NCBI RefSeq assembly: GCF_005047355.1
Contig: NZ_SUMC01000009.1
Coordinates: 1-64,000, forward strand
Direction: 5' to 3'
Origin: Actinacidiphila oryziradicis
GTDB lineage: Bacteria > Actinomycetota > Actinomycetes > Streptomycetales > Streptomycetaceae
DNA length: 64,000 nucleotides
A program made the translations under genes and the position numbers. The stretch's first letter is position 1. Each line of letters begins with the position of its first letter. Shown in pieces: positions 25,777 through 33,286 of the stretch. The notes below the pieces were generated by a model that ran no database searches, was not told the origin of the DNA, and worked only from the letters and a program-made list of their open reading frames with translations.

Positions 25777-26559
25777 GTGGAAGTTGTCATCGTCCAGGAT
25801 GCTGTCGCGGGCGGCGAACTCGTCGCCGAGACGATCGCCGCCCTGCTGAAGCGCAAGCCCGACGCCCTGCTCGGCGTGGCCACCGGATCAACCCCGCTGC
25901 CCGTCTACCAGGCGCTGGCGGCCCAGGTCCGTGCCTCCGCCGTGGACGCCTCGCGGGCCCGGATCTGCCAGCTCGACGAGTACGTCGGCCTGCCGGCGGG
26001 GCACCCCGAGTCCTACCGCTCGGTGGTGCTCCGTGAGGTCGTCGAACCACTCGGGCTGACCGAGGAGTCCTTCATGGGGCCCGACGGCTCCGCCGAGGAC
26101 ATAGCCGCGGCCTGCGCGGACTACGACCGCGCGCTGGCCGAGGCCGGCGGCGTGGACCTCCAACTGCTCGGCATCGGCACCGACGGGCACATCGGCTTCA
26201 ACGAGCCGTGCTCCTCCCTCGCCTCCCGCACCCGGATCAAGACCCTGACGAAGCAGACCCGGGAGGACAACGCCCGGTTCTTCGACAGCCCCGACGAGGT
26301 CCCCCACCACGTCGTCACCCAGGGCATCGGCACCATCCTGGACGCGCGGCACCTGGTGCTCCTGGCCACCGGCGAGGCCAAGGCCGAAGCCGTGGCGCTC
26401 GCGGTCGAGGGGCCGCTCTCCGCCCTGGTACCGGCCTCTGCGCTGCAAATGCATCCGCACGCCACGGTTGTCGTCGACGAGGCGGCGGCGTCCAAGCTCA
26501 AGCTCGCTGACTACTTCCGCGCCACCTACGCCGCGAAGCCCGTCTGGCAGGGGCTGTAG
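25777..26559 (+). CDS. nagB: Glucosamine-6-phosphate deaminase
   Basis: Converts glucosamine-6-P to fructose-6-P and ammonia. The 260-residue product has LLGVATGSTPLPVYQAL, CQLDEYVGLPAGHPESYRSV (catalytic Asp), LGIGTDGHIGFNEPCSSLASRTRIKTL (catalytic Asp/His/Glu block) and PHHVVTQGIGTILDARHLVLLATGEAKAEAV. The GTG at 25777 was chosen because the NagB N-terminus MEVVIVQDA starts there. Further upstream the frame covers the operator. The dre site predicts repression by DasR. Confidence 0.95.
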   Translation: MEVVIVQDAVAGGELVAETIAALLKRKPDALLGVATGSTPLPVYQALAAQVRASAVDASRARICQLDEYVGLPAGHPESYRSVVLREVVEPLGLTEESFMGPDGSAEDIAAACADYDRALAEAGGVDLQLLGIGTDGHIGFNEPCSSLASRTRIKTLTKQTREDNARFFDSPDEVPHHVVTQGIGTILDARHLVLLATGEAKAEAVALAVEGPLSALVPASALQMHPHATVVVDEAAASKLKLADYFRATYAAKPVWQGL

Positions 26560-26609
26560 GGCCTGTCCGGTCGATCTCCGGCCCGGCCCGGCCGGCCGGA
26601 CGCCACCGT

Positions 26610-26638
26610 CCCCGCACCACCAGAGCGATGGTGCGGGG
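26610..26638 (+). terminator. Strong hairpin after nagB
   Basis: A perfect 10-bp stem (CCCCGCACCA with TGGTGCGGGG) encloses a 9-nt loop, 50 bp after the nagB stop. There is no U-run, as is usual for streptomycete terminators. Confidence 0.75.
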
Positions 26639-26677
26639 GCTCAGGACCTGACCGGCAGATCACGGGCGCCCGCCGCG

Positions 26678-26710
26678 CTGGGGGCACCTCCCAGCGTCAG
26701 CAGGGGGAGG
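26678..26710. repeat. Dispersed streptomycete intergenic repeat, copy 1
   Basis: CTGGGGGCACCTCCCAGCG plus TCAGCAGGGGGAGG is a hairpin-forming element of a type I recognise as very common in Streptomyces intergenic regions. A second copy is at 35503-35534 (TTGGGGCACCTCCCGG ... GTCTGGGGGAG). Confidence 0.65.
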
Positions 26711-26719
26711 CTGCTCGCG

Positions 26720-26764
26720 CCCGCTGCGGAGCAGCTGAAGTGACATCAGCTGCTCCGCAGCGGG
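26720..26764. terminator. Perfect 18-bp inverted repeat
   Basis: CCCGCTGCGGAGCAGCTG and its exact complement are separated by 9 nt. It is the strongest hairpin in the window and probably a bidirectional transcription barrier between nagB and the next gene. Confidence 0.75.
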
Positions 26765-26799
26765 CACCGCAGGGCGGCGGCTTTGTCGTGAAGCCGTAA

Positions 26800-26937
26800 C
26801 AGGTCCCGTTTCCTGCGACCTTTCCGAGAATTCCGCGCGTCCAACCAGACGATGCGCCCCCAGCCGGAGGCGCGTCGCAGGGATGGAAACCTCCTGGCTG
26901 CCGGGCCAGGAACCGCAGGGGAACCGAGGTAACGATC
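26800..26937 (+). promoter_or_regulatory. Structured leader before the deacetylase lipoprotein gene
   Basis: Three nested or adjacent stems can be drawn: CCTGCGAC (26812-26819) with GTCGCAGG (26874-26881), GCGCC with GGCGC inside it, and CCTGGC with GCCAGG after it, followed by GGGGAACCGAGG up to the ATG. This could be a cis-regulatory RNA. I compared it with the c-di-AMP (ydaO) and cobalamin patterns I know and it fits neither well, so the class is unassigned. Confidence 0.35.
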
Positions 26938-28197
26938 ATGAGCAGCATCTCACGCAGGCGTCTGCTGGCCGCAGCGGTGTCTACGGGTGCGCTGGGGGCC
27001 CTTTCCGCCTGCGCCGCCGGGAATGGCGGTAATCCCGGGAAAGGCGTGAGCGGTACGAACATCGGAGCGAGCGCCTCGCGGATCAAGCTGATCGGCGACG
27101 GATCCACCGCCGACACCGGAGCCCAGCCGAAGCAGCCCAAGCCGGAGCGGCTGCGCGCCGGCGAGCGCCCGCCGCAGTTCGTGGTCTTCTCCTGGGACGG
27201 CGCGGGCGAGCTCAGCAACAACCTGTTCTCCAGGTTCCGTAAGGTCGCCGCCGATCACGGTGCGTCGATGACCTTCTTCCTCAGCGGCATCTACACCCTG
27301 CCCGAGTCCAAGAAGCGCCTCTACCAGCCGCCGCAGCACCCGGTCGGAGCGTCCGCCATCGGCTACCTCGCCGACCGGCACATCCACTCCACTCTGCGCC
27401 AGGTGCGCGCCGCATGGCTGGAGGGGCACGAGATCGGCACCCATTTCAACGGCCACTTCTGCGGACCCGACGGTGTCGGCCGCTGGTCGCCCACCGAGTG
27501 GCGCAGCGAGATCGACCAGGCGAAACGGTTCGTCACCGAGTGGAAGACCAACACCGGCTTCACGGACCTCGAACCGCTGCCCTTCGACTACGAGAAGGAA
27601 CTGATCGGCGGCCGCGCTCCCTGCCTGGAAGGCCAGGCCAATCTGCTGCCCACCGCCGCCGAACTCGGCTGGAAGTACGACGCCAGTTCCCCCGGCGGCC
27701 TGCAGATCTGGCCCGGCAAGGTGCAGGGCGGCCGGATCTGGGACTTCCCCCTGCAGTCCATCCCGTTCCCCGGGCACTCCTTCCAGGTGCTGTCGATGGA
27801 CTACAACATGATGGCCAATCAGTCGAACGCCAACCCACTGGGCGACAGGTCCCAGTACGCCGCCTGGCGCGTCCAGGCCCGCGACTCCTACCTCGCCGGG
27901 TTCCGCCGCGCGTACGAGACCAACCGCGCGCCCTTCTTCATCGGCAACCACTTCGAGCGGTGGAACGGCGGCATATACATGGACGCCGTCGAAGAGGCCA
28001 TCGGGCGAATAGCCCAGTACGAGGACGTACGGCTGGTGTCCTTCCGGCAACTGGTGCAGTGGCTGGAGGCCCAAGACCCGGCGGTACTGAGCAAGATGCG
28101 CACTCTCAACCCCGGACAGGCGCCGACCGGCGGCTGGGCGGAGTTCCTGGGCGCCACCGGCTCGCCGTCGGCCAGCAACAGCCCGGCGGCCACCTGA
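26938..28197 (+). CDS. Tat-exported lipoprotein, polysaccharide deacetylase family
   Basis: 419 residues. SSISRRRLLAAAVSTGALGALSAC is a twin-arginine signal ending in a lipobox. The catalytic domain has the NodB-like start FVVFSWDGAGE, a zinc-type motif HEIGTHFNGHFCG (HxxxxH around 165-172), GRAPCLEGQANLLPTAAELGWKYDAS, and a final block FIGNHFERWNGGIYMDAVEEAIG. It probably removes acetyl groups from a surface or secreted aminosugar polymer. Its position after nagB and the GH114 cluster suggests it acts on the same polymer. Activity is unproven. Confidence 0.78.
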   Translation: MSSISRRRLLAAAVSTGALGALSACAAGNGGNPGKGVSGTNIGASASRIKLIGDGSTADTGAQPKQPKPERLRAGERPPQFVVFSWDGAGELSNNLFSRFRKVAADHGASMTFFLSGIYTLPESKKRLYQPPQHPVGASAIGYLADRHIHSTLRQVRAAWLEGHEIGTHFNGHFCGPDGVGRWSPTEWRSEIDQAKRFVTEWKTNTGFTDLEPLPFDYEKELIGGRAPCLEGQANLLPTAAELGWKYDASSPGGLQIWPGKVQGGRIWDFPLQSIPFPGHSFQVLSMDYNMMANQSNANPLGDRSQYAAWRVQARDSYLAGFRRAYETNRAPFFIGNHFERWNGGIYMDAVEEAIGRIAQYEDVRLVSFRQLVQWLEAQDPAVLSKMRTLNPGQAPTGGWAEFLGATGSPSASNSPAAT

Positions 28198-28539
28198 GAC
28201 GCGCAGCGTGGCCCGCCGGCCAGGACCGGGCCCGCCCCGGACTCCGACTCCGACTCACGACGGCCCCTCACCGGACACCGGTCTTCTCCGTCGCCGTCTC
28301 GGACGCCGGTATGCCGTCCGGGCGCCAGGGTCTTCAGCGACCGCCTCGGCGACGACGGCCCCGACGGTACGGCCCTCCGCGGCAGGGCGGCAGGGCGGGG
28401 GACAGCGGCTTTCGTAAACGTTTCTGCACCCCCGCGCCCCCGCCCACCGAACGGGGAGGGGAGCCCGAACCGGGGGCTGGCCGCTGGAGTAGAAGGCGCC
28501 CCAGAACAGCTGCGTGGGCTCACCAAGCCGCGCGGCCTC
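28198..28539. other. Intergenic gap between convergent genes
   Basis: 342 bp with no supported gene. Repeats of GACTCC (28240-28256) and imperfect GC-rich hairpins are present. Open frames on both strands lack codon bias. It probably contains the terminators of both convergent transcripts. Confidence 0.5.
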
Positions 28540-29541
28540 TCAAACGTCCGGCGCGTAGTGCTTGGGGTCGCCGCGGCGCTCAACCGGAGGCAGGTTCCGC
28601 CGTGGCGTCTCTTCCGGCGGTACGGACAGCCCGCGGGCGCGCCGCCAGGCGGCCCGGGCGCGCGGGTGGTAACGCCGTTCGAACGGCACCAGGCGCCAGC
28701 CGAGCGCGATCGCACGGCCCAGTAGCCACAGCGCGAGCGCGCTCCGCCGCGACCAGCGGTAGCCCAGCGTGTCCCGTACCGCCGATGGGTACATCCCGAC
28801 GGTGAGCCACACAAAGGACCGCGTCACCGGGACGCGGATGACGTTCCATACGACGTCCGGCAGCCACCTCAGTACGGGCGGCTTGCCGATGCGCCCGAGG
28901 TCCAGCACGGCGCGCGTCGCCCAGTTGTCCTCCAGCACCTCGGCGCACATCCGGTCGAAGTACGCACAGAACCCGCGCCAGTCCGCCGGCGCCGGACGGT
29001 CGCTCACCCCGTACAGCCGGTACCACTGCAGGCCCTCGGCGTAGAGCTGCTCCTTCTGCTCCTCCGTCAGCGGGCGGCCGAAGTACTGGCAGACCAGCAC
29101 CGGAACCATGACGAAGGTCGCGTGGGCCCAGAAGAAGGTGTCCGGGTCGAGCGCGTGGTACGGGCGGCCATGGCGGTCCATGCCCTTGATGCCGAGGTGG
29201 TAGTCGCGCACCGCGCGGGCGGTGCGCGCCGCGTGCGGGCCGTCGTACACCACCCCGGCTATCGGGTAGAGCGAACGGAACAGCCGCTCCCAGCGCTCGT
29301 CGAAGAACCGCGAGTGCTCCTCCACCCCGGCGCCAAGACCGGGATGCATGTTCTGCATCGACCCGGCCCACAGGCCCACCAGCATGCCCCGCCAGTCGCT
29401 GAAGTACAGCCAGGCCAGCGACGACGGGCCGAGCGGCTCGGGCGTCGACCGATCGCTACGCATGGACATGGGCGTGCTCTGCCTCCCAGTAGGTCGGATG
29501 CTGGTCGGGTCCGCGGGGTTCGGGTGCGGTTCGCGCGTCAT
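28540..29541 (-). CDS. MpaB/DUF2236-family oxygenase-like protein
   Basis: 333 residues. The pattern GPSSLAWLYFSDWRGMLVGLWAGSMQNMHPGLGAGVEEHS near the N-terminus, DRHGRPYHALDPDTFFWAHATFVMVPVLVCQYFG and WRGFCAYFDRMCAEVL belong to the DUF2236 family (MpaB, latex-clearing-protein-like, haem-type oxygenases with conserved histidines). The ATG at 29541 has AGGAGG 4 nt upstream. A second, more divergent DUF2236-like protein is encoded at 32431. The substrate is unknown. Confidence 0.82.
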   Translation of the reverse strand: MTREPHPNPADPTSIRPTGRQSTPMSMRSDRSTPEPLGPSSLAWLYFSDWRGMLVGLWAGSMQNMHPGLGAGVEEHSRFFDERWERLFRSLYPIAGVVYDGPHAARTARAVRDYHLGIKGMDRHGRPYHALDPDTFFWAHATFVMVPVLVCQYFGRPLTEEQKEQLYAEGLQWYRLYGVSDRPAPADWRGFCAYFDRMCAEVLEDNWATRAVLDLGRIGKPPVLRWLPDVVWNVIRVPVTRSFVWLTVGMYPSAVRDTLGYRWSRRSALALWLLGRAIALGWRLVPFERRYHPRARAAWRRARGLSVPPEETPRRNLPPVERRGDPKHYAPDV

Positions 29542-29574
29542 CGAGCCTCCTGTGCAGTCGCATGGTCGAGCTCT

Positions 29575-29610
29575 GAGATTCAGCGAGACGTATGTGACGC
29601 TTTGAATCTC
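29575..29610. repeat. Inverted repeat upstream of the MpaB-like gene
   Basis: GAGATTCA and TGAATCTC flank 20 bp that can extend the stem by GCG/CGC. It lies 34 bp before the minus-strand ATG and is either an operator or a hairpin in the 5' leader. Confidence 0.5.
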
Positions 29611-30024
29611 GCGTGCGACCCGGATGGAAGTACACGATCACCGAGGTGGAGTACGGCGCGCAAGAGTTGCTCCGACAAGGCGGGCTCGAACGGGGGGAGT
29701 TGCCGCTGAGCGCTCAAGCCCGAGGTCATCGGGCTCGGCGGTGATGCCGCCGGGTTACGGGACGCCGAGCGCGCCGCTCCTCGCACCATCACCTTGCGGA
29801 CATACGCCTCCGGTGTACACGTCGGCGATTCCTGCGGTGCTGTGCCCGGGAGGGGGCGTAAGACGTCCACGAGCAGTCCGCGAGGACCCCGCGGGCGCAG
29901 CCGCCGGCCCGCATGCAGGCGGGCGCGACCTGAGGGCCGCGGTGCCGGGCGCTGTTGCCCACCCCCGTGGGGCAGCGGCGCCCAGCGACAGCCTCGTCGA
30001 TCCTGCACGCGAGTTGAGGGCATG
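29611..30024. other. Gap between the divergent MpaB-like gene and the XRE operon
   Basis: About 410 bp without a supported gene. A minus-strand frame contains TPEAYVRKVMVRG, faintly like the start of an ECF sigma region 2, but nothing around it fits. I regard it as non-coding or heavily decayed. Confidence 0.45.
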
Positions 30025-30038
30025 TCAACTATTGTTGA
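30025..30038. promoter_or_regulatory. Palindrome upstream of the XRE gene (candidate operator)
   Basis: TCAACTATTGTTGA is a perfect 5-4-5 palindrome in a locally AT-rich stretch about 130 bp before the XRE gene, followed by TGATT...AATCA. It fits an autoregulated XRE promoter; this is inference. Confidence 0.4.
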
Positions 30039-30169
30039 TTACTTGATGGGCAATCAGCAGTGATTCCACGCCCATTGCGCCTTTTAGCCGGTTTATTCGC
30101 AACGATCGTGTAAATCGGTACGGAGGCGGGGATCCCCGCTGCAGGCCGAAGAGTTCTATGATCCGGCTC

Positions 30170-30634
30170 ATGGCCACCGAATCTTCACGCCCAGAAGCGC
30201 CGGCTCTTCAACCTGGCGCAGGTGAGGAGCCGTCGGACTCGCTGGACTTCGCGGCTCGCTTCCGGCGCGTGATCTCGGTGATCTACCCGAAGGATCTGGG
30301 CCGTCCCTGGCGCGACTCGGAGATCGCTGAAGGGACCGGTCTGAGCGGTACCTATATCGGGAACCTCCGCAAGGGCACTCAGAAGCCCAGCCTGGAGAAC
30401 GCGGTGAAGATCGCCAAGTTCTTCGGCATTCCGCTGGATTACTTCAGCGACTCCGCCACCGCCCAGGCCGTCGAGCGGGATTTGCAGAAGATCGAAACGC
30501 TACGGGACGCTCGGGTGGAACGCATCGCGATGCGGGCGGCCGGCCTGCCCCCCGAGATGCAGGACGCTGCCCTCACTGTTGTGGAGCAACTGCGAAAGGC
30601 AGTCGGACTGCCCGACAGCAGCCCGGAGACATGA
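30170..30634 (+). CDS. XRE-family helix-turn-helix regulator
   Basis: 154 residues from the ATG at 30170 (an in-frame ATG at 30158 is an alternative). The HTH core reads WRDSEIAEGTGLSGTYIGNLRKGTQKPSLENAVKIAKFFGIPLDYFSDS, followed by a helical C-terminus (LRDARVERIAMRAAGLPPEMQDAALTVVEQLRKAVG). It is the first gene of a four-gene overlapping operon, with its stop in the ATGA of the metallopeptidase gene. XRE/HExxH pairs are often derepressed by cleavage of the regulator. Confidence 0.85.
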   Translation: MATESSRPEAPALQPGAGEEPSDSLDFAARFRRVISVIYPKDLGRPWRDSEIAEGTGLSGTYIGNLRKGTQKPSLENAVKIAKFFGIPLDYFSDSATAQAVERDLQKIETLRDARVERIAMRAAGLPPEMQDAALTVVEQLRKAVGLPDSSPET

Positions 30635-31194
30635 CTGAATATCAGCAAACGCCGTTGGGGCGTTGGCGGCCGGCCGATGGGGAGAACGTGCGAGATCTTG
30701 GACGTACCCGCCGCCGAATGCGGGCCATGGCAAGACAGCTGGATCTTCCGCCGATGAGCACGGTGGAGGACTTGTGCGCGACGGTCGCCGACCGGGCCGG
30801 GCGTCCTGTCCGGCTGGTTCCGCGGCGGATGCGGGTGGGCGAGCCGTCGGGATTCGTCGAACGCCGCGCGGACACCGATGTGATCTACTTCGAGCAGGAG
30901 ACCTCGAGCCTGCACCAGGCCCACATCATCTGCCACGAGCTCGCCCACCTCCTGTGCGGGCACCTGGCCGAGGCCCCGGCCCCGGACGAGGGGACCACCC
31001 CCGCGGAGTTACCCACCATCGACGCCGACATGATCCGACTGATCCTCGGCCGCTCCCACTACGATGACGCGGCGGAAGAGGAAGCGGAGATCCTGGGAGC
31101 CGAGCTGACGCGCACCCTCGTGCTGGCGCCGGGGGCCGGGACCACGTCACAACTGGCACCCGCACTGGAGCACCGTAAAGGACAGCATGTCTGA
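30631..31194 (+). CDS. ImmA/IrrE-like zinc metallopeptidase
   Basis: 187 residues. The zinc motif HELAH lies near residue 102 (QAHIICHELAHLLCGH), with a downstream Glu-rich segment DDAAEEEAEILGAELT that could supply the third ligand. The N-terminus has RTRRRMRAMARQLDLPP and GFVERRADTDVIYFEQE, as in the toxin-antitoxin-like HExxH partners of XRE regulators. Overlaps on both sides (4 nt with XRE, 8 nt with the next gene) imply coupled translation. Predicted to cleave the XRE protein; not proven. Confidence 0.8.
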   Translation: MTEYQQTPLGRWRPADGENVRDLGRTRRRMRAMARQLDLPPMSTVEDLCATVADRAGRPVRLVPRRMRVGEPSGFVERRADTDVIYFEQETSSLHQAHIICHELAHLLCGHLAEAPAPDEGTTPAELPTIDADMIRLILGRSHYDDAAEEEAEILGAELTRTLVLAPGAGTTSQLAPALEHRKGQHV

Positions 31195-32434
31195 CATATC
31201 TGACGTGCCGTTCGACATCGGTTACCTCGGCATCGGCACGGCGGCCTGGGCGGTGGCCGGGCTGAAGATCCGGGCGTGGCGCCGGGACCCGTCCCGCGGC
31301 CTGCTCGTCGTCGCCCTGACGATCGCGGCGCCCGCGACCGCGTTCGTGGTGGCCGCACCGGTGGTGTACCGGCTGATCGACCGGATCGCGAACCTCGGCA
31401 ACCTGGCGACTTTGCTCGTCTACCTGGGCATCACGGGTTTCTCCGCATGCGCTGTGGTGCTGGCACGGATGTGGACCCCGCCGAGCGAGCGCGCCGGCTC
31501 ACAGGTGTGGGACGCGGCCACCGCGGCCACCTGGCGCCGAGTGCGGTGGCCCCTCGCGGTGTTCGCTGTCCTGGTCCCGGTGATGATCGTCCTGTTCTTC
31601 ACGGGGGGAGCCGACAACCCGGAGACACCCCTCACGTTCGACACCACCTTCGCGAAGATTCCGGGGATCGCGATATTCCTCGTCATCTACCAGGCGCTGT
31701 TCGGCTTCGCACTGATCGACATCGGCCGGGTGTGCCTCAGGCACGCCTCCCGGCTGCCGCCCGGGTGGCTGCGCCGGGGCATCCGGCTGATCGCCCTCGG
31801 TGGACTCGTCGCCTGCGGCTACGTCGTGTGCAAGCTCATCGCGATCGGCGCGGCCTACGCCCGGGTCAGCGGGCTGGAGTGGCTGAGCACCGCCCTCGGC
31901 CCTGGATTCGCCACGCTCGGATCCGTGCTCATCACCTCCGGGTTCGCCGGGCCGGCCGCCGCCGCCTGGACACGTCGGCGCCGCGACTACCAAGCCCTGC
32001 GCCCACTGTGGGACGTGGTCTACCGGGCAGACCGGCGGCTGGCCCTGGAAGCACCCCCGTCGGCCTGGACCGAGCGGCTGGCGTTCCGGGACCTGGAGTG
32101 GCGCACCGCCCGGCGCGGACTGGAGATCCGGGACGGCCAGCTGACGCTGCGCCCGTGGGTCGATCCCGCGGTTGTCACCGCTGCCGGCCAGGTCGCCGAA
32201 CGGGCCGGTCTGGAGGAGGGGGACCGTGTCGCACTGATCGTGGCCGCCGCGCTGCGATCCGCCGTCGAGGCACTGAACAGCGGTATCCCGCCGCGCCCGC
32301 GCGAGGACCAGGCTCCGCTGCCCGGCCTGGACACGGAACCGGCTGAGGAGCGGGCACACCTGGTGCGGGTCGCCTGCAACTTGTACGCCCCCCTGACCGG
32401 CGAGGCGCTGGCCGTCGCCACCGCGACCGGATGA
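31187..32434 (+). CDS. MAB_1171c-family membrane protein
   Basis: 415 residues. About seven membrane helices occupy residues 10-265, then a cytosolic tail with RRRRDYQALRPLWDVVYRADRRLALE and DLEWRTARRGLEIRDGQLTLRPWVDPAVVTAAGQVAERAGLEEGDRVALIVAAALRSA. This arrangement is the MAB_1171c (DUF6545) family of actinobacteria, labelled putative transporter but with no established substrate. It overlaps its neighbours by 8 nt and 4 nt. Confidence 0.82.
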   Translation: MSDISDVPFDIGYLGIGTAAWAVAGLKIRAWRRDPSRGLLVVALTIAAPATAFVVAAPVVYRLIDRIANLGNLATLLVYLGITGFSACAVVLARMWTPPSERAGSQVWDAATAATWRRVRWPLAVFAVLVPVMIVLFFTGGADNPETPLTFDTTFAKIPGIAIFLVIYQALFGFALIDIGRVCLRHASRLPPGWLRRGIRLIALGGLVACGYVVCKLIAIGAAYARVSGLEWLSTALGPGFATLGSVLITSGFAGPAAAAWTRRRRDYQALRPLWDVVYRADRRLALEAPPSAWTERLAFRDLEWRTARRGLEIRDGQLTLRPWVDPAVVTAAGQVAERAGLEEGDRVALIVAAALRSAVEALNSGIPPRPREDQAPLPGLDTEPAEERAHLVRVACNLYAPLTGEALAVATATG

Positions 32435-33177
32435 CCGGCGGGACCGCCGGGCCCGCGGGGACGGCCGGCGCGCACCATGCCTACGCACGGCTCGTCCTGG
32501 AGACGATGCCGGAGGAGTCCCGAGTCGGACTGACCCTGGGCTTCGTCCGGACCTTCGGCATTCCGGACATCGCCCGAGTGCTGTACGGCACCGGCCGGAT
32601 GACCACCGAGCCGCGCAGCCGGGCCAAGGCGACCGGAGTGGCCATGTTCGCCCTGATCGGACAAGGGCTGGACAGCTCCGACGGGCGGCGGATCGTCGAC
32701 GGGCTGCGCCGGATCCACGACCGGCCCGACATCACACCCGAGCTGATGCAGTATGTCCTGGCCTGTTTCACAGTGTGCCCGCTCCGGTTCATCGACGACC
32801 ACGGATACCGGGCGGTCACGGGTGAGGAACGGGACGCGGCGTACGCGTTCCACCTGGGCCTGTCGGATGTTCTCGGTCTGCCCGATCCCTCGAACGGGGG
32901 TCACCTGGCGGGCGTGGAGAGCTGGATGCGCGGCTACGAGAGCCGCCGCTTCGCCCCCAGCACGGCGGGCCGCGCGCTCTGGGAGGCCACCAGCAAGGGC
33001 CTGCTGGCGGCCAGGCTGCCCGCCCCCCTGGCCGCCCTCGCCCCGGCGGTGGCCGCGTCGCTGCTGGACCAGCCACTGCGTACGGCCCTGGAAGTGCGCC
33101 GCCCGCCCACGCCGGTTCGAGCTCTGGTGACTTGCGCGCTACGGGCTCGGGCTCGCTCCCGGCGGCGTGCTTCCTGA
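32431..33177 (+). CDS. DUF2236/MpaB-like protein, last gene of the XRE operon
   Basis: 248 residues. LVLETMPEESRVGLTLGFVRTFGIPDIARVLYGTGRM, RIVDGLRRIHDRPDITPELMQYVLACFTVCPLRFIDDHGYRAVTGEERDAAYAFHLGLSDVLGLP follow the DUF2236 pattern, including the His-Asp region (GLRRIHDRPDI) and the catalytic-like FIDDHGYR. It is shorter than the family member at 28540. The ATG overlaps the MAB_1171c stop. The product may be soluble. The operon logic suggests an oxygenase output of an XRE/protease switch. Confidence 0.7.
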   Translation: MTGGTAGPAGTAGAHHAYARLVLETMPEESRVGLTLGFVRTFGIPDIARVLYGTGRMTTEPRSRAKATGVAMFALIGQGLDSSDGRRIVDGLRRIHDRPDITPELMQYVLACFTVCPLRFIDDHGYRAVTGEERDAAYAFHLGLSDVLGLPDPSNGGHLAGVESWMRGYESRRFAPSTAGRALWEATSKGLLAARLPAPLAALAPAVAASLLDQPLRTALEVRRPPTPVRALVTCALRARARSRRRAS

Positions 33178-33286
33178 CGACGGCCAGCTGCTGTTCCGGC
33201 CCGAGCCGCCCGAGCCGCCAGGGGCCGGCGGTGCGGGCGGTGCGGGTTTGCCGGCCCGGCCGCCGCTCTGGGCCGCTCTCGGCCAA

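Noticed and set aside
26800..26937. ydaO (c-di-AMP) riboswitch or cobalamin riboswitch
   Set aside because: GGGGAACCGAGG is reminiscent of ydaO, but the other conserved blocks are not in order and the element ends at the start codon. No cobalamin B12-box was found.
29580..30023. Possible ECF sigma remnant (TPEAYVRKVMVRG)
   Set aside because: Only a dozen residues fit and the surrounding frame shows no sigma regions.
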